Of a stretch of 17,064 bases of DNA, positions 8,315 to 14,526 are shown piece by piece (position 1 is the stretch's first letter; each line of letters starts with the position of its first letter). The stretch comes from CAYPHJ01 sp964410485 (GTDB lineage: Bacteria; Desulfobacterota; Binatia; UBA9968): contig CAYPHJ010000099.1 of assembly GCA_964410485.1 (NCBI GenBank), forward strand, positions 1-17,064. Direction: 5' to 3'. The notes below the pieces were generated by a model, which ran no database searches, had not been told where the DNA came from, and was given only the letters and a program-made list of their open reading frames with translations. Made by a program: the position numbers and the translations under genes.

Positions 8315-8330
8315 TGGCACGCTTGCTGCT
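8315..8330 (+). promoter_or_regulatory. Candidate sigma-54 (RpoN) promoter
   Basis: TGGCACGCTTGCTGCT matches the sigma-54 consensus TGGCACG-N4-TTGCW at every defined position except the first T of the -12 element, with the GG and GC dinucleotides correctly spaced. Transcription would begin near 8342 and run right to the lipoprotein gene, whose ATG is about 187 bases further. This sequence match is better than chance for such a short gap, but no enhancer site or RpoN activator gene is visible here. Confidence 0.45.
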
Positions 8331-8528
8331 CTGCTAGCGCACTCGCAAGAGCCATTTGCTGCGGTTTGAGAAGCAAAAGGGGGAACATTAAGAACGCTGC
8401 GGCATTGGCAAGGAAAACTATCGGCAACTTTGGTCATCTGTAGTCGAGGGAAAAGGCGAAGAAAGGCGCTGAATAGTTGCCGGCTTGCGAGACGTTCATT
8501 GCGCGATCATTGGACAAAGGAGACCGAC

Positions 8529-8936
8529 ATGAAAAGAAGAACAGCCTATCCCGCGATGCTGCTAACGGCGCACCTGGCCGTTCTCTCGGGTTGTACGACG
8601 GTGGTCGAGAGGCCTCCCGAGACCGTCGTCGTTGAATCCCACCCGCCGGGTCCTCCGCCCTGGGCGCCGGCGCACGGGTACCGCCGCAAACACGAGACCT
8701 ATTATTACTATCCAGTTGTCCAGGTGTACTATTATCCGACCCTGCGCAGGTATTACTGGCTCGAGGGCTCACAGTGGCGATTCGGCGCGCGGTTGCCGCG
8801 CTATTATGTCATCGAGCGGGAGAGAAGGGTGGTATTGAACCTGGACTATGAGCCACATACCAAACATTCAAAAATCAAAACCGTGTATCCACCCGGTTAT
8901 TTCGCCAAAGGCAAAGGCAAGGGCAAGGGCAGGTAG
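8529..8936 (+). CDS. Small tyrosine-rich lipoprotein of unknown function
   Basis: The 135-residue product has a type II signal peptide: MKRR, a hydrophobic stretch, and a lipobox L19-S20-G21-C22, so it should be a lipid-anchored envelope protein. The mature part has a proline-rich linker (residues 29-47), a tyrosine-rich core with YYYYPVVQVYYYP at 58-70 and RYYW at 74-77, then GSQWRFG and RYYVIERER, and ends in a basic (GK)n tail at 128-135. The frame is open from 8430, but the ATG at 8529 follows AAGGAG by a normal distance and starts the signal peptide. I do not recognise a named family; it resembles small outer-membrane or periplasmic lipoproteins with a surface-exposed aromatic sheet. It is transcribed away from tctC and may be driven by the sigma-54-like site upstream. 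Confidence 0.7.
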   Translation: MKRRTAYPAMLLTAHLAVLSGCTTVVERPPETVVVESHPPGPPPWAPAHGYRRKHETYYYYPVVQVYYYPTLRRYYWLEGSQWRFGARLPRYYVIERERRVVLNLDYEPHTKHSKIKTVYPPGYFAKGKGKGKGR

Positions 8937-8995
8937 AGAAATGCCCACAGATTTAAAGACCCCCATGACTGTCATCTGTCCCACCACCGCAGGAC

Positions 8996-9125
8996 TGTCA
9001 TCCTGAATCCTTCGGCAAAGCTCAGGATAAACTCCGTGAAGGATCTGCTTTTGAATGACCGACGACCGAGGACCGCTGACCGACGAACAAGCAGATTCTT
9101 CGTCGCGGCGCTCCTCAGAATGACA
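8996..9125. repeat. Dispersed imperfect-palindrome repeat (TGTCATCCTGA family)
   Basis: The left arm begins TGTCATCCTGAATCC (8996) and ends GAAGGATCTGCT (to about 9049). The right arm, read in reverse complement from 9125, begins TGTCATTCTGAGG and ends GAAGAATCTGCTTG (to about 9087). Between them lies a GACCGACGACCGAGGACC stretch. I recognise this string class (TCATCCTGA...GGATCTGC) as a non-coding repeat scattered through many draft genomes of Deltaproteobacteria and others; translating it gives the spurious HSEERRDEES peptide. It sits between convergent genes, 60 bases after the lipoprotein stop. Confidence 0.7.
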
Positions 9126-9169
9126 TTGCGATAATGGCTCCCAGCACGACAGACGGGCAAGCCTCCAAC

Positions 9170-9449
9170 CCCAATTTTCATAGGAGTGTTTCATAAGCTT
9201 ACGCTCGCCCGCAGAGGATGAAAATAGGGCAGCCCATTACCCGAACGCCAATATCGAGAAGGTTCGGCATTCCCTGCCCCTCGCTACGCGCTTCGCGCTA
9301 CTCGGGGAATCGGAAGGGGGTGCCGTGCCCCCGAGTAGCGATCTTCCGAGATCGCGTATCGAGGGGGGTACGGCGCTGCGGAGCATACGCGGGTGACCGC
9401 CCTGGGGGCGCTGTCCCTTCACTCCCTCTCCACCCAATTTTCATAGGAG
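9170..9449. repeat. Dispersed repeat element, copy A, bounded by CCCAATTTTCATAGGAG
   Basis: The element starts and ends with the same 17-mer, CCCAATTTTCATAGGAG (9170-9186 and 9433-9449), a period of 263 bases. After the first comes TGTTTCATAAGCTTACG, then CTCGCCCGCAGAGGATGAAA, then a roughly 60-base conserved part to 9271, then the large hairpin at 9277-9366. The first 95 bases are nearly identical to 16970-17064. No protein-coding gene is credible inside. It lies between the convergent lipoprotein and luciferase-like genes and explains this gene-free stretch. Confidence 0.7.
9277..9366. repeat. Cloverleaf-like hairpin inside repeat copy A
   Basis: Outer arms CCCCTCGCTACGCG (9277-9290) and CGCGTATCGAGGGG (9353-9366) pair at 13 of 14 positions. 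A perfect 12-base inner stem joins CGCTACTCGGGG (9296-9307) to CCCCGAGTAGCG (9329-9340). Two smaller hairpins fill the sides: GCGC-TTC-GCGC at about 9288-9298, and GCGATCT-TCCG-AGATCGC at 9338-9355. The whole can extrude as a cruciform in DNA or fold as a cloverleaf in RNA on either strand. Confidence 0.65.
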
Positions 9450-9494
9450 ATCACGGTTGTTCCCGCATTTCGCTTTTATCCTGTCTTCCATATC

Positions 9495-10577
9495 TCACCG
9501 GTTCTTTAACGCCGGTACCACATGCTCCGCCAGCAAGTTTATCGCTTCATCATAATCGGGCCCAAGCTTGGCAAAGGCAACATGGTCGTAGCCGAGTCTT
9601 GCGGCGGCACCGACAAGTTCGATGATCTGATCCCGGACTTCTTCCGGCCTGCCGGCGGCATAATACGTCTTTACCATGTGCTCAGTGACAAGCGCCGAAG
9701 CTTCTTCTACGGTGGCACCGGCCGTGAATGCGTCTTTCAGTTTGAGAACTTGCTCCCGGGCAACGCCGAGCTTGGCGTATTCTTCCGGGGTGAAGCCCAG
9801 CGCCTCCCATTGAAGGATGGAGTGCGCCACCTGGCGCTTGGGAAACTCGATCGCCCGGGCGCGATTGCTCGAGATGGAAACATTCAGCTCACAGACTTTA
9901 CGTAAATGTTTGCTCGGATCTTGTTCCCGCGCCGCGCGTTCGGCAGCGGCCACCATGCCGGGCAGTCTTCCCGCCTTGAGCATTGGAATGTAGGTTCCAG
10001 AACTGAGCAGACCGTCCATGACGCGGCCGCACATTCTAAGCGCTTGAGGGCCATTACCGCCGCCGTAGAACTTGAAAGGGGAGCGTGGTTTGAAAGCAAG
10101 GGTAAATTTCCCGGCAGGATTGAGACGGTAAAAATCTCTCAGAAATGGAAACTCCGAATAACTGACCTCCTGGCCGCTTAGCGCCCGGCGTAGCAGCCGG
10201 ACCGTCTCGCTTACCATGGCAATGGGCTTTAGCGGCTCGACGTGTTGCGGTGCCTGCCCGAGATCGCCCCGGGCAATGCCAATGCCGATCTCGCGCCCGC
10301 CGCAGAGCTCCGAAAGAGCCGCCAACGCGTCGGCGCTATCCAGAGGATTGTGAAAATAGGGGACCATGACGGCCGTGCCGAGGCGGATCGACACATGGGA
10401 TGCGATTGCCGTGAGTACGACGAGCTGATTGCGATAGCGAATGTTGTCATTGACCCAGATTTGCTGAAATCCCTTATCCGCAGCGAGCTGCGCTATGCGC
10501 ACCAAGTCCGGGACTGTGTAGTGATTCGCGAGATGAGTTACAAATTGCAGTCCCAACTCGCCGGGAAAAATCGTCAT
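9495..10577 (-). CDS. LLM-class oxidoreductase, F420/methylene-H4MPT reductase-like
   Basis: A 360-residue luciferase-fold TIM barrel. It shows 'GLQFVTHLANHY' at the first strand, 'AADKGFQQIWVNDN' (about 32-45) in place of the luciferase branch's WLAEHHF, 'IRLGTAVMVPYFHNPLDSA' (about 64-82), and 'LCGGREIGIGIARGD' (about 91-105). These fit the coenzyme-F420-dependent/Mer-like branch of the LLM class better than alkanal monooxygenase, but the cofactor cannot be settled from sequence alone. Only about 20% of residues look shared with the LLM protein at 1024-2103, so they are not recent duplicates. The start at 10577 has AGGGA nine bases upstream. It stands alone, with no partner reductase nearby. 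Confidence 0.83.
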   Translation of the reverse strand: MTIFPGELGLQFVTHLANHYTVPDLVRIAQLAADKGFQQIWVNDNIRYRNQLVVLTAIASHVSIRLGTAVMVPYFHNPLDSADALAALSELCGGREIGIGIARGDLGQAPQHVEPLKPIAMVSETVRLLRRALSGQEVSYSEFPFLRDFYRLNPAGKFTLAFKPRSPFKFYGGGNGPQALRMCGRVMDGLLSSGTYIPMLKAGRLPGMVAAAERAAREQDPSKHLRKVCELNVSISSNRARAIEFPKRQVAHSILQWEALGFTPEEYAKLGVAREQVLKLKDAFTAGATVEEASALVTEHMVKTYYAAGRPEEVRDQIIELVGAAARLGYDHVAFAKLGPDYDEAINLLAEHVVPALKNR

Positions 10578-10633
10578 ACCGTGTATTCCCTAAACAGCCG
10601 TTTCGAATGAAAGCAAAACGCGGGTTTCTGATT

Positions 10634-10644
10634 GTATGACATAC
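10634..10644. promoter_or_regulatory. GntR-like operator palindrome GTATGACATAC
   Basis: GTATG-A-CATAC is a perfect palindrome around one central base, within ATTGTATGACATACGG, 57 bases upstream of the luciferase-like start at 10577. Short TTGTATnnnATACnn palindromes are commonly bound by FCD-domain GntR repressors of catabolic genes. No GntR gene is present in the window, so the assignment is by shape and position only. Confidence 0.3.
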
Positions 10645-10793
10645 GGAGAGACAAAACGGAATCGCTGGCACGATCGCGTTTTTCCCCCCGCCACGACCTA
10701 TTCCCGGTAAAAACCCTGATCCTAAAATCATCATTCAGAACCAAGAGTCTCTAGCCAGGGCCAGCCAAAAGACGTTCAGCGCGGTTAAATTTG

Positions 10794-10847
10794 ATCGTTT
10801 CGACGTTTCGAGAATTCTCGAAACGTCAAAGTTCCGCCAGAAACGAT
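10794..10847. repeat. Perfect 26-base palindrome with flanking half-sites
   Basis: Bases 10802-10827 read the same on both strands around a central GAATTC, with arms GACGTTTCGAGAA and TTCTCGAAACGTC. An extra CGTTTC lies at 10796-10801 and a matching GAAACGAT at 10840-10847 mirrors ATCGTTTC at 10794-10801, giving four CGTTTC/GAAACG boxes in 54 bases. There is no loop and no T-tract, so it is not a normal terminator. An operator or recombination site is more likely. The gene it controls is not clear: it lies 217 bases upstream of the luciferase-like gene and just beyond the 3' end of a toxin fragment. Confidence 0.6.
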
Positions 10848-10905
10848 GACGGACACGGCTCTTTGCCACTCCTTGGCTGCCCCTGGACCAATTACCTCTT
10901 TCTTA

Positions 10906-11091
10906 CTATCGGCGAGGGAATGTTCGGCCAAATTCGTCATGAGATCCGATCCAGAACCAGATGATCTCCTCTCCTTCGCGTACACCTACAGCACGATATG
11001 AACTTGTTACGCGAACCGACCAGAGACGAGGGCCGAATTCCCGAGTAGGCGGAAGGCCGTATCGAGGGATCGAACACGGTTCTTGGGCCAT
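10906..11091 (-). pseudogene. RelE/ParE-superfamily toxin fragment (C-terminal half)
   Basis: The 61 codons from 11091 include 'LWSVRVTSSYRAVGVREGEE' then 'IIWFWIGSHDEFGRTF', which match the C-terminal strands of a RelE/ParE-superfamily toxin subgroup (usual form: xWSVRVxxxYRALGVxxxxxxxWFWIGxHxEYDxL). The N-terminal half that normally carries two helices is absent, and an in-frame stop lies four codons upstream at 11101-11103. No antitoxin partner was found on this strand. It is most likely a dead remnant; a short inhibitor-like product from the ATG at 11091 cannot be excluded. Confidence 0.55.
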
Positions 11092-11115
11092 TTCCGGTTT
11101 TCATCTCCAAGACTT

Positions 11116-11334
11116 ATGAAAATGGCTAAAGCCATTGAGTCTCTGAAAGCCGCTGAGCAGTGCTTCGGGGAAGGACTATATAATTCTTCCGTAAGTGATC
11201 TCAATGTCGTGCAGGACCTGAGGCATACTGCCGACTATAGAGAGAACGACGTAAGCAAAAGACAAGCGGCGCGGGCTTTAGAAAAGGCGCGCGGGTTCGT
11301 TGGAAAGATACGGAAAGGAACAGCCGATGGCTAA
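11116..11334 (+). pseudogene. HEPN-domain protein with internal deletion
   Basis: The first 20 or so codons (KAIESLKAAEQCFGEGLYNS) match the first helix of HEPN-domain proteins (usual form: AxESLKAAExLLxxGLYNxAVSRxYYAxF), and the last 40 (LRHTADYRENDVSKRQAARA, then LEKARGFVGKIRK) match the last helices (RxxADYxxxxVxxExAxxxLexAxxFv). The middle, with the RxxxxH active-site helix region and about 50-60 residues, is missing; the join falls near 'SSVSDLNVVQDL' at about 11187-11220. The 72-codon product would not fold as HEPN. The usual MNT nucleotidyltransferase partner is absent. It has no ribosome site and looks like a deletion relic. Confidence 0.6.
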
Positions 11335-11395
11335 GTCTATTTCTTCCCCGGAGCGTAGAATGCTTGAGTATGATATTTGTATGACGGAGGTGCAT

Positions 11396-11629
11396 ATGAG
11401 AACGACCGTGATACTTAAGGATGATCTGGTAAAAAAGGCTAAAAAGCTTTCGGGTGAAAAGACGTTGAGCGCTCTGTTAAACGACTGCTTGGCTGCCTGG
11501 ATAGCCCAACACAGCACCAGGGAGCTCAAAGCCCGTCTACTGGATGAATATAAGGCTGCGCGCAAAGAGTCGCGGCGTGTGGGGCGCGAGTTTGCGGGGA
11601 TCGACAAGGAAGGTTGGCCCTCATGGTAA
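11396..11629 (+). CDS. MazE/VapB-like ribbon-helix-helix antitoxin
   Basis: From the ATG at 11396 (GGAGG five bases upstream) the product is 77 residues. It begins MRTTVILKDDLVKKAKKLSG, the single beta-strand and first helix of a ribbon-helix-helix DNA-binding domain, continues 'KTLSALLNDCLAAWIAQ' (second helix), and ends with the toxin-binding tail 'FAGIDKEGWPSW', whose Gly-Trp-Pro-x-Trp end is usual for MazE-type partners of MazF. The frame is open from 11300, but the upstream codons do not look like protein. The stop overlaps the mazF start by 7 bases. A TATGAT -10-like box lies at 11369-11374, and two GTATGA repeats upstream could be its own operator. The antitoxin is intact although its toxin is broken. 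Confidence 0.75.
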   Translation: MRTTVILKDDLVKKAKKLSGEKTLSALLNDCLAAWIAQHSTRELKARLLDEYKAARKESRRVGREFAGIDKEGWPSW

Positions 11630-11980
11630 AAGGCTCCGTTGTCTGGGTGAACTTGGACCCCGCCCGTGGAGCAGAGGTGCCAAAAACCCGTCCGTGTATC
11701 GTTGTTTCGAGGACTGAAGCGAACGACGTGTCATCGACGGTCACGATTAGTGCCGCTTTCGTCAGTAAGTCGCCGTGCGGTAGATCGCTTGGTGCAACCG
11801 CTTCTATCGGCGCAGGATACTTTTTTACTCAAGGATTCACGTGCGCTTTGCGACCAAGTCAGGACGATCGATAAACGACGTATTCGAAGTACGGTCGGCG
11901 TCTTGAACCCGGAATTGCTGCCAAGAATAGATCGCGGGTTAATACTGCATTTAGAACTTGAGGATTATGTAGCGACGTAA
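11623..11980 (+). pseudogene. mazF-like endoribonuclease toxin, frameshifted
   Basis: The first 42 codons from the ATG at 11623 are a clear MazF N terminus (GSVVWVNLDPARGAEVPKTR then PCIVVSRTEANDVSSTVTI). Skipping one base at 11749 continues the fold in the next frame as VPLSS, then 'LLKDSRALCDQVRTIDKRRI' and 'VGVLNPELLPRIDRGLILHL', the conserved C-terminal half, up to the stop at 11978-11980. The repaired protein would have 118 residues, a normal length. Unrepaired, frame 1 reaches a stop at 11872-11874 and gives an 83-residue product without the C-terminal catalytic core. The start overlaps the antitoxin stop, the classical mazEF arrangement. A real inactivating insertion and an assembly error are both possible. 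Confidence 0.75.
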
Positions 11981-12034
11981 GATCTGGCTTCGCGCACCGC
12001 AATGGCAACGGTGGCGGTATTGTCCCACCCTTTT

Positions 12035-12156
12035 TCCCCACCACGNNNNNNNNNNNNNNNNNNNNNNNNNNNNNNNNNNNNNNNNNNNNNNNNNNNNNNN
12101 NNNNNNNNNNNNNNNNNNNNNNNNNNNNNNNNNNNNNNNNNNNNNTCCCCACCACG
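12035..12156. other. Assembly gap of 100 N flanked by identical 11-mers
   Basis: Bases 12046-12145 are exactly 100 N, the conventional placeholder for unknown length. The left edge ends TCCCCACCACG (12035-12045) and the right edge starts with the same TCCCCACCACG (12146-12156). The contigs may in fact overlap there, or a repeat of this unit stopped the assembly. The right side continues with a CAC/CACG-rich stretch to about 12215. Between the mazF relic and the hydrolase gene (11981-12602) I see no gene; an exact tandem TACCTAGCG lies at 12365-12382. Confidence 0.9.
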
Positions 12157-12602
12157 CCCACGGCCCATGACCACGATCAAGCTCACGGCCTTTCCCCCCT
12201 CCACGATCACGGTATCTTTCCAAATTTCCTATGGCACTTCCCACGACGCAGACAACGTAAATAGCCCCGATCGCTGGTGATTGGAATATTCCGGTTGATG
12301 TCTTTCTGGCCGTTGCGGTCGTGCCCTGGACGCGATCGAACAGCGCACGCTGGGTTCAAATTTCTACCTAGCGTACCTAGCGAAACGGAAGACTGCACGC
12401 AATCTCTCAGGTGCTATTCCGGGCCGGAGCTGAGCAAGATTTTCTCAAACAATTCAAGATTGCAGCGAGATGCAAAGCCTCGGGCCGGACCAACGCCAGG
12501 GGTTGATTTAGGGATATAAGAGTTGCATAAATAGCGTGCCTTAGAGATTTAGGGGCCAGCGCAACTGCAGATTAAGCCATCCCCGTTGTCTCCGTGATTG
12601 AC

Positions 12603-13430
12603 ATGCCTTACACGCGAGCCGGCGATGTTCGTTTGTATTACGAAAGCTTCGGCAGCGGCGTGCCGTTTCTTTTCGTTTCCGGCACTGGCTGGCCGGGCGA
12701 GCCCTGGAAGATTTACCAAGTGCCGGCATTCGCGGACCGCTATCAGGTTATCGTTTACGATCATCGTGGCGTGGGCAGATCCGAGGCACCCGCAGGATAT
12801 TACTCGACGCGGCAGTTTGCCGACGATGCCGCAAACCTGCTCGACGCCATCGGTATCCGAGAGCCGGCGCACGTCATCGGTCACTCCATGGGCGGGCGGG
12901 TTTGCCAGTGGCTTGCCATCGATCATCGACACAAAATCCGCAGTATGATCCAAGCGGCATCGGGTTCGGGCTCGATGGGCAATCCCGATTATCCCCGCTG
13001 GCTGACCTTGCATAGTTTGCAGAGCCTGATTGAGAAGGGTTATCGGGAACACATGTGGAGCCACTTCCAGAGCCCATTTTTCTTTCCGCCTGAGTTTGTC
13101 AAGGCGCATCCCCAGGTACTGGAGACCTTGTTCAAAACCTTCTGGGAAAACCGCCCGCAGCTCGATCCCTATCTGCGCCATGTGATTGCCCGCAATCAGC
13201 ACGAAACTGGAGAATTGTTGCACAAGATCAGCGTACCGACTCTGGTTCTTGTGGGCGGTGAAGACCAAGCCGATGCAGATACGGGAAGTCATGTCGCCAC
13301 ATCCGAGCATCTCCGCGACAACATCAAAAACGCCGAGTTCGCGGTAGTGGAGGGATGCGGCCACGGGCTTTTCTGGCAGAAGCCCGACGAGACCAACAAG
13401 ATCATTCGCGATTGGTTGGATCGTCACTGA
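12603..13430 (+). CDS. Alpha/beta hydrolase-fold protein
   Basis: A 275-residue alpha/beta hydrolase. It has the oxyanion-hole strand 'PFLFVSGTGWPGEPW' (about 21-35), 'VIVYDHRGVGRSEAP' (about 49-63), the nucleophile elbow G-H-S-M-G-G with catalytic Ser95, an acid in 'VLVGGEDQ' (Asp221), and the catalytic His254 in 'EGCGHGLFWQKPDE'. The complete triad and normal length indicate a working enzyme; the substrate (ester, enol-lactone or similar) is not readable. A GTG at 12594 is an alternative start; the ATG at 12603 is chosen because homologues begin MPYxxxGDVRLYYE. Neither has a clear ribosome site. It stands between two zones of decaying small genes, with no partner gene nearby. Confidence 0.88.
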   Translation: MPYTRAGDVRLYYESFGSGVPFLFVSGTGWPGEPWKIYQVPAFADRYQVIVYDHRGVGRSEAPAGYYSTRQFADDAANLLDAIGIREPAHVIGHSMGGRVCQWLAIDHRHKIRSMIQAASGSGSMGNPDYPRWLTLHSLQSLIEKGYREHMWSHFQSPFFFPPEFVKAHPQVLETLFKTFWENRPQLDPYLRHVIARNQHETGELLHKISVPTLVLVGGEDQADADTGSHVATSEHLRDNIKNAEFAVVEGCGHGLFWQKPDETNKIIRDWLDRH

Positions 13431-13653
13431 CTTTATGAGCAATTCCAGCATGTGAGCTGGTTAGGCGTGGATCTCTGGGGGAGAGCCATAGGGTTTACCA
13501 TCGGAGTTTGCAGGTGACATAACGGGAGAGCCCTCAAGGTACCCACTCGCACCCGCACCTCGGCCAACTCCATTGCCGGCTCGGCGCGGTGCAAAATCAA
13601 AACAATGAGCGACAAAAATGCAAAAATAGGTGTGTACGAACCGCGGACACGCC

Positions 13654-13818
13654 GGTTAGGTCTTCGCAATGCCAGATTTGAATGCTATAAGCATCGTTCC
13701 ACGTCGCGGCCTTTACGCTTGGAATGTCCGGGCGCCGTCTATCTATTCAACTGTGAGCCGTAGGTTGAAGCAAGCTGAAGCGAGCAGTTGAAATGCGCTG
13801 TCGCAAGACCTGACCCCC
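13654..13818 (+). mobile_element. Inverted-repeat-bounded relic with a REP-type Y1 transposase N terminus
   Basis: The left end GGTTAGGTCTTCGC (13654-13667) is mirrored by the right end GCAAGACCTGACCC (13803-13816), whose complement reads GGGTCAGGTCTTGC. Between them, codons at 13698-13760 read 'STSRPLRLECPGAVYLFNC' before a stop at 13761-13763. This matches the start of REP-associated tyrosine (IS200-like, Y1) transposases (usual form: MARPLRLExPGAVYHVxxRGN). The catalytic HUH and tyrosine parts are gone. An 8-base inverted repeat TTCAACTG/CAGTTGAA lies at 13746-13753 and 13785-13792. The remaining gene-free stretch 13431-13653 shows nothing recognisable. Confidence 0.5.
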
Positions 13819-13903
13819 GCCGTGGCCCCGTGCATGGTGATGTGACTCCGGTGAGCGGGACGTATACACTTCGGGAAGAAAGTGGACGTTACCGACCTGC
13901 ACG

Positions 13904-14185
13904 CTAAGCCATCCGCTTAACTTTGATGTGGCTCGCTTCTTTTTCGGCCTGCGCGAGATCGTATTCCATCTGCATTCCCAGCCATACTTCCGGACTCGAG
14001 CCGAAACCTTTAGCAAGCCGTATCGCCATTTCTGGCGAAATGCCGGCCTTCTCGTTTACCACGTTATTGAGCGCCTGGCGGGTAACGCCAAGACGCTTCG
14101 CGGCCTCGGTAACCGTCAACCCCAGCGGTTCAATGCACTCCTGGCGAACGATCCGGCCGGGGTGCGGTGGGTTCTTCATTCGCAT
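13904..14185 (-). CDS. higA: HigA-family antitoxin (XRE-type HTH)
   Basis: The antitoxin of the HigBA pair, 93 residues. It begins MRMKNPPHPGRIVRQECIEP, the HigA signature, followed by the helix-turn-helix 'LTVTEAAKRLGVTRQALNNV' (about 23-42), 'EKAGISPEMAIRLAKGFGSS' (about 45-64) and 'EVWLGMQMEYDL'. It neutralises the HigB mRNA endonuclease and represses the shared promoter. The open frame reaches 14266, but the ATG at 14185 follows AGGGAGG nine bases upstream. It lies 14 bases after higB; this toxin-first order is standard for higBA. All expected parts are present. Confidence 0.93.
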   Translation of the reverse strand: MRMKNPPHPGRIVRQECIEPLGLTVTEAAKRLGVTRQALNNVVNEKAGISPEMAIRLAKGFGSSPEVWLGMQMEYDLAQAEKEASHIKVKRMA

Positions 14186-14199
14186 GGTATCTCGCCTCC

Positions 14200-14478
14200 C
14201 TAATGATAATCGATCAAATCGACCTCGCACGCTTCGCCTTCCTCGAAACGGAAGATGACGCGCCAATTCGCCCGAACAGTAACGCTCCAGCGGCCTTTAA
14301 GCTCACCCTTGAGCTGGTGTAAGCGAAAGCCGGGAAGATTCATGTCTTGAGGCTTGCGGGCGCGATTCAAAACGGCAAGGATGTTTTCGAGTTTCTGGAC
14401 GTGATCTGCATGGACACCCTTACGATCGCCCAGTTCAAAGAGCCGTTTTAGCCCTTTGTGCCTAAAGCTCCGAATCAC
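14200..14478 (-). CDS. higB: HigB-family mRNA endoribonuclease toxin
   Basis: A full-length 92-residue HigB. It begins MIRSFRHKGLKRLFELGDRK, continues 'HVQKLENILAVLNRARKPQD', then 'LKGELKGRWSVTVRANWRVI', and ends 'RFEEGEACEVDLIDYH', all conserved in the RelE-superfamily HigB branch, with the basic/aromatic C-terminal residues (Arg, Asp-Tyr-His) intact. It cuts ribosome-associated mRNA when HigA is absent. The start is GTG at 14478. No Shine-Dalgarno sequence precedes it, and the predicted transcript start is almost at the GTG, so translation may be leaderless. The pair is the only intact toxin-antitoxin unit in a zone of broken ones. Confidence 0.93.
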   Translation of the reverse strand: MIRSFRHKGLKRLFELGDRKGVHADHVQKLENILAVLNRARKPQDMNLPGFRLHQLKGELKGRWSVTVRANWRVIFRFEEGEACEVDLIDYH

Positions 14479-14483
14479 GGCTT

Positions 14484-14519
14484 AGGCTATCAGAGAAAGT
14501 GACAAGCGTCAATTGTCAC
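14484..14519 (-). promoter_or_regulatory. higBA promoter with overlapping operator palindrome
   Basis: On the minus strand TTGACG (14512-14507) and TAGCCT (14489-14484) are 17 bases apart, a good -35 and a weak -10 box. The palindrome GTGACAA-N7-TTGTCAC (14499-14505 and 14513-14519) covers the -35 box, the usual place for HigA autorepression. The predicted transcript start is near 14477, at the higB GTG. Confidence 0.55.
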
Positions 14520-14526
14520 CGATAAA

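Noticed and set aside
8016..8369. 117-codon open frame in the tctC/lipoprotein intergenic region
   Set aside because: No ribosome site, no domain, and it runs across promoter-like sequences on both strands.
8947..8979. ACAGAT/ATCTGT inverted repeat after the lipoprotein gene
   Set aside because: Only six bases with a 21-base loop and no T-tract; not a convincing terminator.
8868..9194. Minus-strand open frame beginning MKHSYENWGW
   Set aside because: It reads through two non-coding repeats; the shared MKHSYE start with 16754-17032 comes from the repeat, not a protein family.
10802..10827. Palindrome as a ParB parS site
   Set aside because: The outer GTTTC/GAAAC resemble parS arms, but the centre is ten bases in place of four and no parAB is present.
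10794..10847. CGTTTC boxes as a CRISPR remnant
   Set aside because: The boxes are six to eight bases with unequal spacing and no spacers.
10785..10985. 66-codon minus-strand frame as the antitoxin of the RelE/ParE-like fragment
   Set aside because: No antitoxin features, it overlaps the toxin fragment in another frame, and it ends inside the 26-base palindrome.
12398..12411. CGCAATCTCTCAGG, identical to a conserved glycine-riboswitch segment
   Set aside because: The matching upstream GAGAG strand and the GGACAG tail are absent, and the downstream gene is a hydrolase, so the match is probably chance or a dead fragment.
12549..13451. 300-codon open frame antisense to the alpha/beta hydrolase
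   Set aside because: It lies exactly opposite a gene with a full catalytic triad and has no recognisable domain; it is a codon-bias shadow.
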